DNA of 64,000 nt from Ryuthela nishihirai. Taxonomy: Eukaryota; Arthropoda; Arachnida; Araneae; Heptathelidae. The notes under the pieces are model-generated. The model made no database searches. It was not told the origin of the DNA and saw only the letters and a list, made by a program, of their open reading frames with translations. Where the stretch lies: NCBI GenBank assembly GCA_038380435.1, contig JAWZYU010000007.1, forward strand, positions 27,569,001 through 27,633,000, in the 5' to 3' direction. Both the position numbers and the translations under genes were made by a program. Shown piece after piece: positions 22,960 to 35,397 of this stretch. Within the stretch, counting starts at the first letter, position 1, and each line of letters starts with the position of its first letter.

Positions 22960-23560
22960 TTTGGAGATGATTCCATCATACAAGATGTTAGCTGTAGATG
23001 AATGCAAAGTTGTCCAAGAGTCTTTCTGGTTCAGACTGATTTTTGATGCACTTTGATATGTAGAGAGTAAGGAACTTACTATTAACCCTCTAACGTCAGA
23101 GAATGACATCACTAGGGTGGTGATAGTTTGATGATCTGAGAGAGTATTTTATCGAATGAGCCCACACCACTCCACATCTTTGTCGGAGATTGAAGAAGGA
23201 CTGGTCAGAGATATGGGGATATCCTTCAGCTCTGTGCAAGACTTTTTGAGTGCTCTGTTTGCTGCCAGTATTTTTTGATGGATGATAATGTAAGCCCTCA
23301 TAGGGCTGTAGGCAGTCAACGAATTCCTTATACATCAGGATATTCAGTAAGTGGAGTTGCCAACCCATTATGCAGATATAAGCTCTGTAGAGCATGTATG
23401 GTATGTGCTGGGGAGATGCATTGGAGGTTGTAACCCACTCCAAGATCTTTCCACAAGCTTCAGTCTGCTTTCCAAGAAGAATCAAATGTATTCTATCAGA
23501 CTTCATGACCAGTCTGGCAAACAGTATGAGAAGTTCTGAAAAACAGTATAAGAAGATGCT
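22960..23560 (+). pseudogene. Tc1-like transposase remnant
   Basis: Read across frames, 23205-23300 gives a GQRYGDILQLCARLFE-like tract, then FLMDDNVSPHRA, the second catalytic Asp region. From 23310 a frame gives AVNEFLIHQDIQ, then VELPTHYADISSVEHVW at 23350-23400, the DDE glutamate region. There are stops and frameshifts and no inverted repeats. The long minus-strand frame over 23096-23581 is its antisense shadow. Confidence 0.65.
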
Positions 23561-25270
23561 TGTATAACTGTTTGGGGTCATCTTACTCTGTATTAACTTC
23601 TCTATTCTGCTGAAACATGTCCTTTAGTTGTGGACACTCCTGCATTCATTTGCATAGTCCATGGAAATTGTGCAATTGTTTGCTCTATTCCTCACTGTTT
23701 ATTGCATCATATAATGATGTATTGTCAACCCAAAATTAATAACATTTCGTTCATTTTTTTAAAATCTATCAGAATTTGTATATTATGCTTAACTTTTAGA
23801 CCTGGTGTATTTGTAAAGTTATGAAGGTGGGGTTGAAAGGTGATAAGTCAAAATTCCAAATGGCAATCTATAAAAATGTGAAGAAAAGGGGGTTTGAGGT
23901 TTAAATTTTAGTTTTATTATAGGTATGACCTTGAAATGTGAATGTAATGCAAGGTTGCATGAGGAAAACCTTTAGAACCTTTAGGAGAAATTCAGGACCA
24001 GGTGATGAAGTATTTTTAAAATTGTAGGTGTTGAAAGCAAATATTTCAGCAACTGAAAAGTTTGCTATCTTTCTAAACTGATTTGGTATGCACCTTTATT
24101 TGGTGTGTTCCATGCAAAAATAACTTCACAGAGATTGCTTAGCTGAAAAGGAAAAAAAAAAGATCAAGATTTGAGAAATAAATTTTTGTGTACATTGATT
24201 TGTTTTTAACTCGTAATTCAATATTTTTAAATTATAGTACAAATTATTAGAAATATTCCACTTCTACTGAAACTTTTGTTTGCCATTAATTTCTCTCTTC
24301 CCTCCCAACTTCAAATTTAATTTACCCAATGTTTTTCTGCTACATAGCTGGTTTCCCAAGATATATATATTTGTTGGTCTCACCTGTTTTAGGAGTTCAT
24401 GAGTGACTATTACTGACAAAAAAATCCCATCTGCTGCTAACAGCTCTTATCCCCCCCCCCCCCTTTCACAGATCTTATCCTATTTTTTTTTTATATGTAG
24501 TCATCTAGACTATTGTGCAGAAAACAAGGTGTACTCAGTGACAAAAGAAAACAAACAAATGTAAAATGCAAATAATAATGTTTTGATTTATTATAAAGTT
24601 ATTTACTGCATTCTTCAAACTCCTTGTGATACATAAATACGATGATTGGCAAATTCTATTGATTTTTAGCATAATGCAGTTTAGGAGATATTAATGTAAA
24701 ATTAAAGTTGATTGCGAGATTTTGCAAATGATTCATTTAGAGATGGGAATGAAACTAAAACGACGCTTTTCCAAACAAATATTTTTTTTTTATTTATATA
24801 GTATGATTAAGAAATCTGGACAAATGCACTATACAACAGTGTGAGGATTATTTAAAATGCAGCTGCTCATTTGCATAAAGTAGCATTTGTATGTTAACAT
24901 CACTGTATTGCATACCAACCATGGACTTTATCAATATGTGGTACACTTTCCAATTTCTAGTCATTTTGACAAACTTATTCTGACTTGAATTGTACTGTAA
25001 TTACAAGTTTCATATCATTCAATTTTTGATAATGTATAAAATACATGAAGGATTCAATGGCATAAATTGAGACTCCTGATAAGTACTTTATTGGGAATTA
25101 AATCTGATTGAAAAAAATTCTTGATAAAATTGGAAGATAAAGCTATCCTTTTTATATGTAACTTCCCTTGCATGTAACTAGAACACTAAATGCTCCCAAT
25201 TTAATATATATTTATATGTCACTGCAACTTTATAACCATGTATAATACTTTTATATTTTATTATTTTTAG
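23561..25270. other. Intron sequence, no gene seen
   Basis: AT-rich intron with a 13-base C tract (24451-24463) and simple T runs. No transposon or coding region could be assigned. Confidence 0.35.
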
Positions 25271-25670
25271 TGTTTTGGCTTCTGGGGCATCTATGGCACA
25301 GAGTGCCCAAAAGCAGATTTCAAATTCATATTTTGCTGCAGAACCTGATACAAGTCTTGAAAAGGAGTCGGATGAGTCTGATGGTATGACTGTAGTGAGT
25401 CCATTGAAGTGCAAGTTAGATAACAAGTATCTGCCATTAGAAAAAAATGAAGGGATTGAAAATTTTGGCCAGAAATATTGCTCTAGAATAAAGTCTACCA
25501 TTCCAAGAAATAAAATAGAGACTTTTAAAGATTTCAAAGACATAATGCCTTCAACCATTTCAAAGACCAGAACAGATGAAGTTTTAGGTAGAACTAAAAA
25601 ACATGCTATAGGGGAAGAAAAAGATCCGTCAAAATCTCTTGATCAAGTAAAGAGTAAGCTATTGAATCAG
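25271..25670 (+). CDS. Host gene, fifth recognisable exon (largest)
   Basis: The acceptor is ttatttttag (to 25270) and the donor is AATCAG|gtaaga. One base completes an Asn codon, then 133 open codons run to a phase-0 end. The region is hydrophilic and rich in Ser, Lys, Glu and Asp, for example SLEKESDESDGMTVVSPLK, and later KIETFKDFKDIMPSTISK. It lacks hydrophobic blocks or Cys/His pairs, so it looks like a disordered linker with dispersed Ser-Pro sites. A reading frame of this length is unusual in such AT-rich DNA, which supports it as coding. A piggyBac-like element starts only about 120 bp after the donor. Confidence 0.85.
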
Positions 25671-25791
25671 GTAAGAAAATCAAAATATAACAAAATTTGT
25701 GGAAAATTCTACTTAAGTTCATTTTAAATGTATAACAATACAATATATTACAATGCATGATAATAAAATAGCCATAATGCTACAACCTTAA

Positions 25792-28088
25792 CCCTTTCAG
25801 TGTCCAAGCTGAAAAACAGGTTTTTATCCAGGGGCCAAGCTATTTTCTCACTGTGCTCAGCCAAAAAAAACTTTAACTTTAGAACTTTTTTTTGCCAAAT
25901 ACCTAATGAAAGGAATTATGGCATGTTGTATACCAAATTAATCAGCATTTAATTCTGGATTTTCTGAAAATCAAATATTTGACAAAACACTATATATTTT
26001 ATTTTAATAGGACTTTTTTAGAGTCGTGTAGTAAAAAAAAATGCATCTGGCAACACAAAAATTTATTTTAAAAAAACTAATAGAAATGATTACAGTGCAC
26101 ATGAATAGAATGACTATATATTTCTGAATAACAAAAAAATTACTTTTTTTGGTTTTAAGTAAATATCTTTCTCATTTTGTAATTTTTTTCTTGGTACCAT
26201 ACTTTGAGAAAATTCCAGGCTTTTAGCCAACTGTGCTGAGTCAGATAAACAAGTCAACTTTAGAATTTAAAAAAAATAACTAATCAACGGAAATAGATCA
26301 TGTTATATATCAAATTAAACAGAATTTAATTACGAATTTTATGAAAAATAAATAATAAAAACAAATTTGCAAGCATATTGAATTTAATAAGCCTTTTTCA
26401 ATGTGATATGGTGAAAAAAAAAAGATCGCACTATACAATTAAGGCTTCATTTTGGAAAAACCTGCTGAATAAAAATAGTTAAATTATATATTTTTCAAAA
26501 GGAAATTTCCTCCCAAATAATATTCAACCTGAAGTATGATTTTCATTTCTTTTAATGATTCTTTTCAGGATCATATATTTTAAATATGGCCAGTGTTATA
26601 TAACGTGACTTGGCCTTCTCACATTCACAGGATTTTCTGAACTGGTTATGAAATAGAAAAAAAACACTTCCTTGGCTGCTTTATTTTATTAAACATTGTG
26701 AATTTTTTCTTTGGGTGTTGAAGTTGGCGATGTTGGCTAAGTGCAGAAAGGTTTGTGCACCAAGGACCAGCCCTTCCCAAAATTGCCCTCCCAAATGATG
26801 GCCGATTTCCCTACCAAGGAAGTCTTATTTTGCTTCCGTATCCAAGACATTCAATTTCAGAAAACGGTACAAATTCAAAGTTTTTTTTTTATTAAAAAAC
26901 AAGAAATAATGAAATAAAAATTACATATAACCTAATGGGATGTTGAATAAAATATCCACAACAACTTTTAAGCCGGTCTCTGATCTAGCATAACTCGGAA
27001 AGATTGACAAATCAGTCAATTGGAGATCGCTAACCAACAGAAGTAAATATACGAAAACGAATTTGCTTTCATATCCAAGACCTTATTTATTTTCAGAAAA
27101 TGATACTACATAAAAGTTTTACTGGAAAAGTAATAAATAATAAAATAAAAATTAACATATAGCCTAAATGAGATATTAAAATATCCACAGCAACAAGTTG
27201 TAGGCCGGCCATACGATATAGATATAATATAACTATGAAAAAATCAATACTTATCGATTGGCCTAAAGATCACTAATTTCCAAAAATAAATCTACTGAAA
27301 TGTAAATAACTAAGGTTTAAATATAAAAATAATACTAACTTTACAAAGAGTATCCAATATGCTGATCCAAAACTGTAAAAAACACTTATAGCACATGGAA
27401 AGGAGATAGCATGTGTCAGCCATCTTTGTCTTGTTTGACTCAGTGAAGCATAACTAATTAAATGCAAATGTATCCAGAATTTCTAAGAAGGGTGTGTTTA
27501 CTTTCAGTTTCGATTTGAAAGTGGCAAAGATGCATAGAATGTTGGGAAAAAATGATGAAAATAACTTTGGTATACTGAAATAGGTTTATGACAGAAAAGA
27601 ATGTGAAATCGGGGTGGGGATGCAGTACATATTTTGTAATTACTTCCAAAATCTATCGTTTTTAAAAATGGCAGTTTTTTTTTCTTCTTCTTAATTTTTT
27701 AGGAGATTTTCGAAAATTTAAGGAAAAGATTTGTTGATAATAGTTCAAATCAAACTTGTGAGCTTAAATCAGAAGGTTGCGTCAGCAAATAGGAACGTTA
27801 ACAAGCAAATTGGCAATACCGTTTAGTGCTTCTAAGAAATGGCAGTCAGATGGCTTTATAAAATTATTTATATTGTAGTTTAATAAAATATGCATCAAAT
27901 TAAAAAGCAAAATATTATTTTTGAAGCCTGGATTATATATTTGTATAAGTTATATATATATAAAAAATACAACGGCAATTTTTATTTTTAAAAAATCAAA
28001 ATTTTTTTGTTGTACTAAAAATGTATATATACGTCCTTGGTATCTCAATTCAGATTATGTATACAGACAATGTGGACACTTGGAAGGG
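25792..28088 (+). mobile_element. piggyBac-like non-autonomous element with TTAA ends
   Basis: The left end is TTAA followed by CCCTTTCAGTGTCC. The right end is ggacacttggaagGG G followed by TTAA, so the tips are inverted copies (CCCTTNNAGTGTCC-like). TTAA duplications at 25788-25791 and 28089-28092 are the piggyBac signature. The interior is non-coding and AT-rich, with two related subterminal blocks (about 25850-26215 and 26222-26580). Related partial copies lie at 9039 and, inverted, at 42577. I see no DDD transposase, so it would need one in trans. Confidence 0.65.
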
Positions 28089-28092
28089 TTAA

Positions 28093-31010
28093 AACTAACA
28101 CTTGTGTAAAAAGTATCAACATTGCAAGTTTCCTAGCCTCCAACCCTCAAAATTTTAGATGAGTTATTCCACCTCAGTCAGTAAAGACTGCTATAGTTTT
28201 CACTGATTTTATTTATATTTGGAACAAATATTAGTATAAATTATTGTTGACTGAGATGTGTCCAAAAAATGTTTTGATAGTTTGTGGAAAAAAGGTAATT
28301 ATTTTGTTTTCCCATATAATAAATAGAAAATTTTTTTATCACAAAAAAAATTGCTGTTTTAACAAATATGTTAATTTTTATAGAAATTAAAAAAATCATA
28401 AGTTTAAATTTTTATAATGTGGTAACCAAGACAAAAAAATTTGATATGAGAGACATTAAAGTCTAACTAATCCATACTTCCAACTCTAGATTTACCTGGA
28501 GGATTTTAGTGACCTCCAGTCATTAAATAAAAATAAAAAAATCAAAGTTTTGAGTTTAAAGTTTTGGAAGGAATTTTTGATGTCTAGCAATATAACAAAT
28601 TGCCAAAAATTAGAGAAAAACAATAAGTTTAATATTAAAACAGAGAAATGCAATATTTGTCCAGAGTAACCTAAAAATTTTAATCCAGTCCAAAAAATTA
28701 AAAATTTTGTTCTAATTTTGAATATTTTTTGTATGTACTTTCTAAAAATATCCAGATGCCTGGAATCATCAATCATTGAGTCTCCAGTATCACCTAGCAT
28801 GAAAAGAAATTATATGAAGCCCATGGAATATTTCAAAAGTATTAGGATGATTTGTAAAGAGAAGAATTTTGATCGATGGCGAGTTTCAGAAGGAGAAATT
28901 TGTAGTTTCTGTGTTAGCTCAGAGATGGCAACATTCTCTGAAAGGATTAATTCCACTAAAAAAATGGACAAGTCATTTGCAGATGAAAATTCCTGTGTAG
29001 ATGAGTCCAATTTGGTCCCAAAACCTGGAGTAGGCAAATTTCAGAAAACACTCCTCTCCCCAACCTGGATTTGTATTTGAAATTTGCGAGTATATTTGAG
29101 TTTTATTAGTTTGCAAACACCTCACATATATGACCTATCCACTCTTGATGCCCATGATAATATTACATCTTTGATCCTAGAATTGCTTGTGTGGTTGTCT
29201 ATTAAGAGGCTGCTGTTATGAATGGAAGTTTGTTAAATGTCAAGGAAAAAATACTTTTTGAAAATAAAATGTGATTTCACTGTAAAGGAAAAAAATACAA
29301 TAGGGGACCATATTTTCAAAAAAAAAAGATATTTTAGAGTTTATCCTTATAAAAAATGAAACCCTGCAAGAGCTTAGGAAGAAATGTTCAACAGTAAAAA
29401 AAAACTGCAAAGAAATTTACTTTATAATTTATACGATATCATATTAAACTACGTTATTATTATGAAATGGTTACAAAATATATGCATTAATTATCAATAA
29501 ATAATATATAAAATGTTTTCATTTTCTTTGAAACAAATAAGCATATTTGCAAACCAATTACAAGTGGCATCCCATTAATAATTTAATAAGATGCCATTTA
29601 ACTGTTTTTACAAAACATTCTGTTAATTTAACTGGTCAAAGGAACACTCCTATTAAAAGCAGAATGTCTGACCACCCTACTTTATAGTATAAAAACAGAA
29701 ATCCATGTAGAAAAACACACTTTTTCATTTTAGAAGTGGCACTGAAACGTTTTAGCTGTGAATTCATTGAATGACAGCAAGTACAGGACAACATTAGTAG
29801 TTGCATTTTGCTCTAAAGCATAAGAAATGCACTTGATAATAAAACTATAACTACTAATATAGTCACATCACAAATTGATATAGGAATACGATACCTTTGA
29901 ACTGCAAAAGGTTCATTGTTAGCTCTAGCAAATCTAGCAGTTCTCAGATTGAAACATGATTGATGGATGACCTTGTGGAGGTCTAACAGTAACCTATTTA
30001 GAAATTTTGATGTATTATTTAACCTGGAGGAGCATCAGCAGTTCAATATGACTAAAATATTAAGCTTATCCCTTACTAAATACCAATTGAAAATAATGGA
30101 AAACTTACTTATTTACATCAACAGAAATTTTATGTGTAACACAGATATACTATTATATATATTAACAAGCATGTCATATATATATAATTTTATAAATAAT
30201 AATTCTGCAATACCTCAACCTCTTCAACTTGGAAACTATTACCAGAAGGGATGGACAAACTACTCATTTAACTATAACTACTCATTTAACATTAACATCA
30301 TCTATCCCACATACTGCTGACACTTAGGTCAGGGCTCTCACTCTGATGCTAATGCTGGAAACCAAAGGGATAAAAGGGTGAGGGAGGGGGGTGAGCAATA
30401 GGGAGAATGAAATGCCAAATGGAAACTAACTATTTAACTGCACAGGGAAGGGACAGGACTACCCAATGCATCTTGCAATGCACTTCTGAGTCATCCCCAT
30501 CTTCACATCACCTCAGGGGCAAGCCATTCTGCATCTTGACCTTGGTAACACCATGCAGCCCAAATGTGCATCCACTGATTGAGTTCATTGTGTTTCCAAT
30601 ACATCCCACTGCCACGGATAGTTCTTGCCTGACGATGTGCCAAAGCGGATATCACAAAACACATAGCAATGTCTAGTCACAAGTATCTTGTATAATCAAC
30701 CAGTTTAGTGCATTAATAGGAGAGCCAAGTTCATAATCCTCTGATATGAAGTGACTCATGCTACAGCAACTGCTCTCAAGGCAGCAGAGTGCTTACTAAT
30801 AACACAACAGCATGAAAGAACTCTCAGTCCCCAATGAGAGAGAAGCAGCAATACCGGACCTGTGAAAGCACCTGTTCCCATGAGAAACAGCACACACTCC
30901 ACACTTTTCCTCCTTGTACAACTGAAGAGGCTGTCTCAAGAGGAATGCAGTAATAAAGACAATGTAGGTCTGACTAATCTGAACTTCACCTCACCATACA
31001 CAGTTATCAA
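28093..31010. other. Intron sequence, mostly unassigned
   Basis: A 120-codon frame at 28718-29080 has no known motif and no splice phase compatible with the host gene. Less AT-rich DNA at 30300-30950 carries no recognisable gene. Overlapping minus-strand frames at 28492-28800 and 28810-29037 are also without motifs. Confidence 0.35.
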
Positions 31011-31013
31011 CTA

Positions 31014-31440
31014 CAGGTTGAGTATCCCTAATCTGAAATGCTTGGGACTGAGAATGTTTCAGATTCTGCAATACATGATATGGTGGAGTTGAAGAGACAC
31101 GAGAAAAAATTCAGACTTTCAGAAAAATTCCTTTTTATTTGACATGAAAAACATTAAGCTAAATGCAATGAATAAAGAATGTAAATGTAATATTCCACCT
31201 TTTCTAGCTTATTGACAGTCTCTGAAGGAACTGCTTTTGCATGCGAGAGATCACACATGTTATTCTCAAAATCATCAGTTTCTCTGTCATCATCACTGAG
31301 CATAATCCCAGGCCAGAGGTTGTACCATGCATGCACAACTGTGTCTTTAGTCACTGAGTTTCAAACATTAACAAGAACGTAAACAGTATCCTTCAAGTTA
31401 AACTCCTTCTGGAAACCTTCGACACCCGTGCCTTTGCCCC
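31014..31440 (-). mobile_element. Tigger/pogo-type element fragment
   Basis: A TA is followed at 31014 by CAGGTTGAGTATCCCTAATC then tgaaatgcttggga, the terminal repeat style of Tigger/pogo elements. The minus strand at 31154-31354 encodes TKDTVVHAWYNLWPGIMLSD, then an acidic DDDRETDDFE and a SETVNKLEKVE segment. This resembles the C-terminal part of Tigger transposases. A further upstream piece (VEGFQKEFNLKDTVY) lies at about 31370-31430. The rest, including the catalytic core and the other end, is missing. Confidence 0.72.
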
Positions 31441-32233
31441 CCCCCCCCCCTTGATTTTTTTTTCTTCTACATCTAGACCTGTTCTAATATTTATTTTTTG
31501 AAAGAATGTGAAAATATATTAGCTTTATATTTTGGTGGCAATATAAAGAAATGGTGTTAGTAAATTAACAATTTTTGTTTTTTAAATTTAAATGTATTTT
31601 TAAATTCATGTTCTGCTGAAACATACCTTAAAGGTTCATCTGAAAAAATTATATCGGGATCCAGTGGGAAAAAAAAAGTATTGCAAAATCTGATGAAAAA
31701 TGATGTTATGTAAATGTACTGCAATCCTTTGAACTACCCATGATTTTTTGCAACTATCACAGCAAAATGATTTTTTTTAAATGGCAAATTCTCTTTATGT
31801 TTAAGTAGCTGAAACATTCAAGGCCAGCTAGACTAACAGATATATGCATATAGTGATTGATTAATTGTTGATATTTAAAATCAAATTTGGCAACCAACAG
31901 ATCAAAAGTATGCTTGTTGCCAGGTTAATTGAGCGAAATTCAGTGGTGTATTTCACTAATAGGTAAGAAATAACACTTTTAAAACATATCTCCATATCAG
32001 ATGTGTTATAATGATCTCATTGAAAAATGATTTGTTGAAAGCCCTCATCAGAACACATCCTTAACATTCAATAGGGTATTACTGTATTTAAAAATGTACA
32101 CCAAAGTAAATTTGGAAAAAGCAAATTACTGTTCTCAAGCTTGTTCCTTTTACTCTATATCTAAAATATTTTGTGGTGAGTTTTATACACTGCCAAAAGC
32201 CAGTATTTAATGTTATTATTTCTTTTTACATAG
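31441..32233. other. Intron sequence, no gene seen
   Basis: It starts at a 14-base C tract (31437-31450). AT-rich with no recognised feature apart from the acceptor of the sixth host exon. Confidence 0.35.
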
Positions 32234-32336
32234 ATTGTGAATACAGTAATAGAAGGAAATTTGAGTATAACTTCTCCTGATTTCGAAGAGTCTCCAGATT
32301 CTTTTAAATGGAAAAATGAAGCAGGAGATTTTTTTG
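32234..32336 (+). CDS. Host gene, sixth recognisable exon
   Basis: A pyrimidine-rich acceptor (tttttacatag, to 32233) and the donor TTTTTTG|gtaatt bound 34 codons plus one base. The translation contains NTVIEGNLSITSPDFEESPD and then SFKWKNEAGDFF. It enters in phase 0 and leaves in phase 1, matching its neighbours. Two more Ser-Pro sites and many acidic residues continue the character of the previous exon. The function is unknown. Confidence 0.75.
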
Positions 32337-33626
32337 GTAATTATTTTTTACCTGATGCTATTATTTTTCAGTAATTATTAGAGATAACCAATAACATTAC
32401 ATCTATTTATAAGTATCTAGTACATTTCAATGTAAAATATTTTGTATGAAGTTAATTTACCACAATACTGCTATCTTTGAAATTCGCTTATGAGCAAGCA
32501 TGTATAACTCTGGTGAGTTTACTATCTATTGCCACTTCAGCAAGCAATCATAAAAACTCATATTTAGTTTAATATTCCTCTAAGATTCTTTTACGTTATA
32601 AAAGTTCTTGAGTCTTTGATGGTGCAATTTTAGAATAGTATACCACATCAGTAGCGATATTTGCCAGTTAACATTCTTAAAATTTAGTTAGAAGTGTAAA
32701 AGGATCATATATCACTTATTGACTGGCTTACCTTTATTGTGTATATATGAAGTAAAGTTTGCCTGAAAAGAAAGCAAACCTACAGTTTTGAGTATTCTTT
32801 TTAATAGTGGGACCTCATAATATAGACCTACATTAACAGTCACAGCTATGAAAACAATAGAATTACAGAGGAAAATAATGACTGACAATATAAATATAGA
32901 AAAGTAAATCACAGTCTAGAGATCTAATAATATTCTATCGTACTTATAGAATTAAAGTTTGCACTTAGTATTTACATTGTATTCAATTCATTCTTAATAC
33001 AAAGTTTGCACTTAGTATTTACATTGTATTTAATTGTATTCAATTTGAATTCAATGTTAACATTGTATTCAAATTTAATGTTGCTAATTGTTAACAAGGC
33101 ACTCCTGTTTATGCAGTGATTTATTTATGTTTCCCCACAATAACATTTAATAAAATATAATTGCAGTAAAAACCTTCATTTTGCAGGCTTTATGTGGGAA
33201 GGGCTTCTGTAAGAAGAATAGTCTGTAAGATTGAGGATTTTTCTCTCAACAGTCCTATACTGTATATGCATGCACTAAAGTTTATTATACAGTTAAGTAA
33301 TAAGGTAATAATAATACTAATTAATATTAATACAGTAGTAATATAATACAGACTAAACAAAAATGCAATCAGTTTTAAAACCCCAATTTATCACCTTGGT
33401 ACAGTGCTTGCCATGATGATGACAAATGATGTAAATACCAGTTACAGAAATGGCATACTTAGAAATTTCACTTGGTGGTGGTGGGTGTGGACTTGCTTAT
33501 GTTATTCAATATCTTGGGGGGGGGGGATTATAACCCCATAGCCCCCTTGAATATTCTGTTGTACCACTCATTCTTAATAACTCTCTATTTCACTTGGTGC
33601 TTCCAAGAGATGAAGGAGTTGCAGTC
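32337..33626. other. Intron sequence with a short direct repeat
   Basis: A block of about 45 bases (aaagtttgcacttagtattt, then acattgtatt) occurs at 32955 and again at 33000, followed by further variants of attgtattcaa. No coding is seen. Confidence 0.45.
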
Positions 33627-33630
33627 TTAA

Positions 33631-33873
33631 CCCTTTAAATGTCAGAAACTGATTAATCGTTTTTTTGGAAATTACTAACATTTTTTTCTCTTTTTTATAT
33701 TTTTTGTTCAGAATTAAATGGTCTTTCTTTTAGTATGTAATGTAAACTATTCTGCACATTGGAGTAACTTTTTTCTACAAAACCATTTATCCATTTCATT
33801 CATTAGTTGTTTCATAATGAGACTCAGAAGGTAAATTGCATTTTTAGAAAAAAAAAATCTGACACTGTAAGGG
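33631..33873 (+). mobile_element. piggyBac-like MITE, 243 bp
   Basis: The left end is TTAA then CCCTTTAAATGTCAGA. The right end is TCTGACACTGTAAGGG then TAAA (a decayed TTAA). The tips are inverted repeats of about 16 bases with few mismatches. The interior is T-rich and non-coding. Confidence 0.7.
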
Positions 33874-33892
33874 TAAAGGAATATAACTGTAA

Positions 33893-34184
33893 GGATCAGG
33901 TCACCAGGACTTCAAGGGACTCAGAGAAGGTTGGGGAAGAGGACCCACTGGACAGCTCTTAGGAGACAGATGAAAGCCTCCCATCAGGGCCATTCAGTGT
34001 ATTCTGTAAAGTGCATGGAATATCTCATCCAACAGATGGTGGCCTTTCCAAGCCCATTTGTGTGTGTGTATGTGTGGGGGGGGGGGGATTAAGAGATAAA
34101 TTTCAATGATGGCCTAGGTGGGGATGAACCTGGGAACTGCAGATTATGATATTGGTAAGCTATCTACTGAGCCCTACCCACAAC
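33893..34184 (-). mobile_element. SINE1, minus-strand old copy
   Basis: Read on the minus strand, the order is head (ctcagtagatagc), B-box region (caggttcatcccc), a G/C tract at the usual ccccaccc site, core and 3' part (gggtcctcttccccaacc, gagtcccttgaagtcctgg). The most distal tail is missing. Confidence 0.75.
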
Positions 34185-34314
34185 AATCAGTGCACACACT
34201 AATGTCAGTATGTCATAGAAGAAACACACATTCTTCAGCAGTGCCCTCTGACTATTATATTTTATCAAGTTAGCCAGTGAATTTTGGCATAAAATTATTT
34301 AGAACCATTTTGTA

Positions 34315-34892
34315 TTTTTTGGGGAATGTTTTTTCATCCATATCTGCAATTAAGGGGCTGTTTGATACTGTTTGCTCTACCTCTATCAATAACCTAGTTT
34401 CTTTAAAACTCTTGTTAAACATTTTCTTTCCATAGCTATCTGAAGTACAAGAACTCACAGGAATTCCATTATTATAACACAGACATTTTGGGCTTGCAGA
34501 GAGCAAGTGAATAGATAAATATTAAATAAATCAAAATTCTGCATGGTGTAGATATCTCTTGGTCTCTGGCTGAAAAAGTAGAAAAAGCAGATATTAAATG
34601 TTTTGTGTGTGGAGAAAAACAGACTAGCATACAATGAATGAGGGTTGAAAAATGAAATATTATTAAGCTGAAGATTCTGTCATAGCAAGATAGGCTGAGC
34701 ATTTTAGAGATGTTCTGAATGGTGTGGTTAGTTCTACTCCCATTGTTTGTATGAAGATAAATGCATTTGCTGGCTTTAATGCTGGCCCTGTATCACAATC
34801 TACAGTTACTTTGGCTATCTCAAAATTAAAACGTAAATCCCAGGGGTAGATGAAATTAACTACTGAAATGCTTAGAGGTAGAATGTTTCTGT
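34315..34892 (+). mobile_element. RTE copy G, 5' part, plus strand
   Basis: The plus strand keeps the ORF start region (aattaaggggctgtttgata, then aacattttctttccatagc). After an internal deletion comes the linker and RT entry (gttagttctactcccattgt, then ggctttaatgctggccctg). It is strongly decayed. It is the lowest layer of the nest running to 37500. Confidence 0.75.
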
Positions 34893-35090
34893 TGTCACAT
34901 ACCCCCTCAAGCAGCTGCTTGCCACAGAGGTCTGACAGGAGCCTGTCAGTTTATATGCCGCAGTAGGAGATCTGAGAGGATGGCAAGACCTCAGCAGAAA
35001 AACGACACACACATCCATGCCTAATTCCGGGGCTCGAACCCAGGTCCCTTAGATCAGTAGCCAAGCGTGCTAACCACTCGGCCACATGGC
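34893..35090 (-). mobile_element. SINE2, best copy
   Basis: On the minus strand the head reads tgtggccgagtggttagcac (A box), then cctgggttcgagccccgg (B box), as in a class II-type tRNA ancestor. The body has aattaggcatggatgtgtgt, tttctgctgaggtcttgcc, cctgtcagacctctgtggc and aagcagctgcttgaggggg. It interrupts RTE copy G, which resumes at 35091. Relatives lie at 21546, 18985 and 56925. Confidence 0.8.
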
Positions 35091-35171
35091 TGACTGAAAT
35101 TTTGAATATCTTTTATGGTAAAGGCATGGTTCTAAGGATTTTACCAAAGCCATTATTATCCCTATTTTTTG
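35091..35171 (+). mobile_element. RTE copy G, continuation
   Basis: It continues the interrupted RT entry: tggctgactgaaattttgaa, aaaggcatggttctaagg, then attattatccctatttttt. It is cut by the SINE1 that follows. Confidence 0.7.
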
Positions 35172-35397
35172 GTTTATTATGAGCTTATATGGGTTGGATT
35201 ATTTTACCATCTCAGTAGTATTTTTTGTACATAATCAGCTAAATTGCCAGGTCATAAGGACCCCAAGACTCAGAAGAGGTTAGGGGAAGGGGACCCACTA
35301 GGCAGCTGCTATGAGATAGATGGTAGCCTCCCACCAAGGCCATCCAGTATTTTCTTTAGCATGCACAGAGTATAGGTCTTTTACACAGTGTCTTGGC
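35172..35397 (-). mobile_element. SINE1 split copy, 3' half
   Basis: The minus-strand SINE1 tail (gggttggattattttacc as read on the plus strand) is followed by the 3' region (aggggaaggggacccacta) and core (agcatgcacagagtatag). It stops at about 35397, where a LINE intervenes. Its head half is at 37150-37320. Confidence 0.72.

Noticed and set aside
23087..23110. Another piggyBac tip (TTAACCCTCTAACGTCAG)
   Set aside because: No partner end with TTAA was found nearby and it lies in a Tc1 remnant.
23096..23581. 161-codon minus-strand frame
   Set aside because: It overlaps a plus-strand Tc1-like transposase remnant with recognisable catalytic motifs; the minus frame is its antisense shadow.
28718..29080. 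120-codon plus-strand frame that could be another host exon
   Set aside because: The possible acceptor at 28755 would need phase 2, but the preceding host exon ends in phase 0. There is no good donor, no known motif, and the antisense strand is equally open.
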